This document shows, one piece after another, positions 63,013 through 64,000 of a stretch of 64,000 nt of DNA. The translations under genes and the position numbers were made by a program. Below the pieces are notes generated by a model, which saw only the letters and a list, made by a program, of their open reading frames with translations, did no database searches and was not told where the DNA came from. Within the stretch, counting starts at the first letter, position 1; each line of letters begins with the position of its first letter. This DNA comes from Bifidobacterium sp. ESL0790 (lineage in GTDB: Bacteria > Actinomycetota > Actinomycetes > Actinomycetales > Bifidobacteriaceae). The stretch is taken from contig NZ_CP113915.1 in NCBI RefSeq assembly GCF_029395435.1, positions 868,001 through 932,000 on the forward strand. Reading direction: 5' to 3'.

Positions 63013-64000
63013 ATGTCCTTCTTTGACTTCTTAGGCGGGTTCCCCGACCCGCGAAACGGTTTTGGCGGCTATCGACACAACGAATCGGACGACGATGACG
63101 ATCCGACGATCCTCAACGTCGAGACCAACGGCGACGACGCCCATTCGTCCCACGCCCACGGCGGGCGCAACTGGCCGCCGAGGCAGGGTGGCCCGCGCCT
63201 GACCCGCACGCGCTCGAAAGCTCCACGCCCCGGCATGTCAAGGGGCACCAAGATCTTCATCGGCGTCGTCATCGCGCTGGTCGTCGTGCTGGCGCTCGTC
63301 TTCGGGCTCGACCGCTTCATCACCGACCTGATGTGGTACGGCCAGCTCGGCTTCCAGTCGGTGGTCTGGACCCAGCTGTGGACCAAGATCGGCCTGTGGG
63401 TGGCCTACGCCGTGCTCATGGCGCTGGTCAGCTACCTGGCCGCCACCATGGCGATCCGCACACGCCCCGATTCGGCCGACGGCTCCACCATCCGCATCAA
63501 GGGCGACGTGGTCGAGATCGGCAAATCCGTGAGCTCCAAGACGGCCCGCCGCGTGGCCGTGGTCATCTCGCTGATCGTCGGCCTGCTCTTCGGCTCCCAG
63601 TTCAACTCCAACTGGTCCGAAGTGCTCCTGATGTTCAACGCCCAATCCTTCGGCGTGAAGGACCCGCAGTTCGGCATCGACAACGGCTTCTACGTCTTCG
63701 TGCTGCCGGGCTTGAAGCTCGTGCTCTCGGCGCTGACGATGCTGCTGCTCTTCGGCCTCATCTTCTCCGTCATCACGCATTTCGCCATGGGTGGCATCCG
63801 CGTGACCATGCCGGTCAACGGCCGTGGCATCCTCTCCATGACCAAGCACGCACGCCACCAGATCTCCATCTGGTTCACGCTCAACATGCTCGTCTGGGCC
63901 GTCCGCCAGGCGGTGGGCGCCTTCGACAACCTCACCGAACAGGGCACCCGGTTCACCGGCGCGGACTACACCACCGTGCATGTGGGCATCCCTGTCACCT
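63013..64000 (+). CDS. UPF0182 family membrane protein, N-terminal part
   Basis: Open at the right window edge. The visible 329 residues contain a Gly/His/Asp-rich N-tail, a first span (about 80-100, IFIGVVIALVVVLALVFGLD), LMWYGQLGFQSVVWTQ, which is the hallmark of UPF0182, and at least two further spans with SQFNSNWSEVLLMFNAQSFG. The function is unknown; large actinobacterial membrane proteins of this family have about 900-1000 residues. ATG 63013 is the best start, ATG 63004 an alternative. Confidence 0.9.
   Translation, partial: MSFFDFLGGFPDPRNGFGGYRHNESDDDDDPTILNVETNGDDAHSSHAHGGRNWPPRQGGPRLTRTRSKAPRPGMSRGTKIFIGVVIALVVVLALVFGLDRFITDLMWYGQLGFQSVVWTQLWTKIGLWVAYAVLMALVSYLAATMAIRTRPDSADGSTIRIKGDVVEIGKSVSSKTARRVAVVISLIVGLLFGSQFNSNWSEVLLMFNAQSFGVKDPQFGIDNGFYVFVLPGLKLVLSALTMLLLFGLIFSVITHFAMGGIRVTMPVNGRGILSMTKHARHQISIWFTLNMLVWAVRQAVGAFDNLTEQGTRFTGADYTTVHVGIPVT

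Overview
The window is a GC-rich chromosomal segment, most likely from a Bifidobacterium or close relative. The case rests on the gene set: pflB-pflA, the actinobacterial clpP1-clpP2-clpX operon, an HspR/HAIR-type heat-shock operator, a soluble-type SdhAB pair without membrane anchors, a UPF0182 membrane protein, and frequent GTG/TTG starts with strong AGGAGG-type ribosome sites. No rRNA, CRISPR array, transposase, integrase or prophage genes were seen. One tRNA (Arg, anticodon ACG) is present.

Layout. 1-9.6 kb is housekeeping: the end of pyruvate formate-lyase, its activase, RNase D, trigger factor, a CLC-family channel and clpP1-clpP2-clpX. 9.7-15.2 kb has the tRNA, two paralogous single-span surface proteins and a LOG-family protein. 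15.3-24.8 kb carries a methyltransferase, sdhB-sdhA, a small MGMT-like protein, the DNA-processing operon yraN-comM-dprA (minus strand) and a pyridoxal kinase. A cluster of DnaA boxes lies upstream of yraN. 25-42.9 kb has metY, a hypothetical gene beside a 61-bp repeat, a MacB/FtsX-type ABC exporter, a two-component system whose kinase is a double-length fusion, a peptidase, proC, an S51 peptidase, an amino acid permease and ychF.

42.9-48.4 kb is the accessory region. An AT-rich cassette (DUF2806-like protein and GIY-YIG nuclease) is followed by a Fic-domain protein with a changed motif, a DUF4160/DUF2442 pair and a complete hipBA module with a 19-bp inverted-repeat operator around its promoter. 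48.5-64 kb returns to core genes: an SDR, a zinc-ribbon protein, DUF488, an NTF2-like protein, Hsp20, an orphan peptide-binding lipoprotein, a histidine phosphatase, an NCS2 uracil permease, a gluconate cluster (gntK, GntR regulator, gnd), the divergent branched-chain amino acid importer brnQ and exporter azlCD, and the start of a UPF0182 protein.

The most unusual signals are not ordinary genes. A perfect 15-bp terminator-like hairpin made of rare codons lies inside the uracil permease gene. A 68-bp tandem repeat regenerates the last codons and stop of the response regulator just downstream of it. The sensor kinase is fused to a second, degenerate sensor that lacks its phospho-acceptor histidine. 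DnaA boxes spaced by about four helical turns lie upstream of the dprA operon. Two adjacent palindromes differ by a compensatory base change. Many otherwise conserved enzymes carry low-complexity Asn/Asp/Thr/Ser-rich extensions or inserts.
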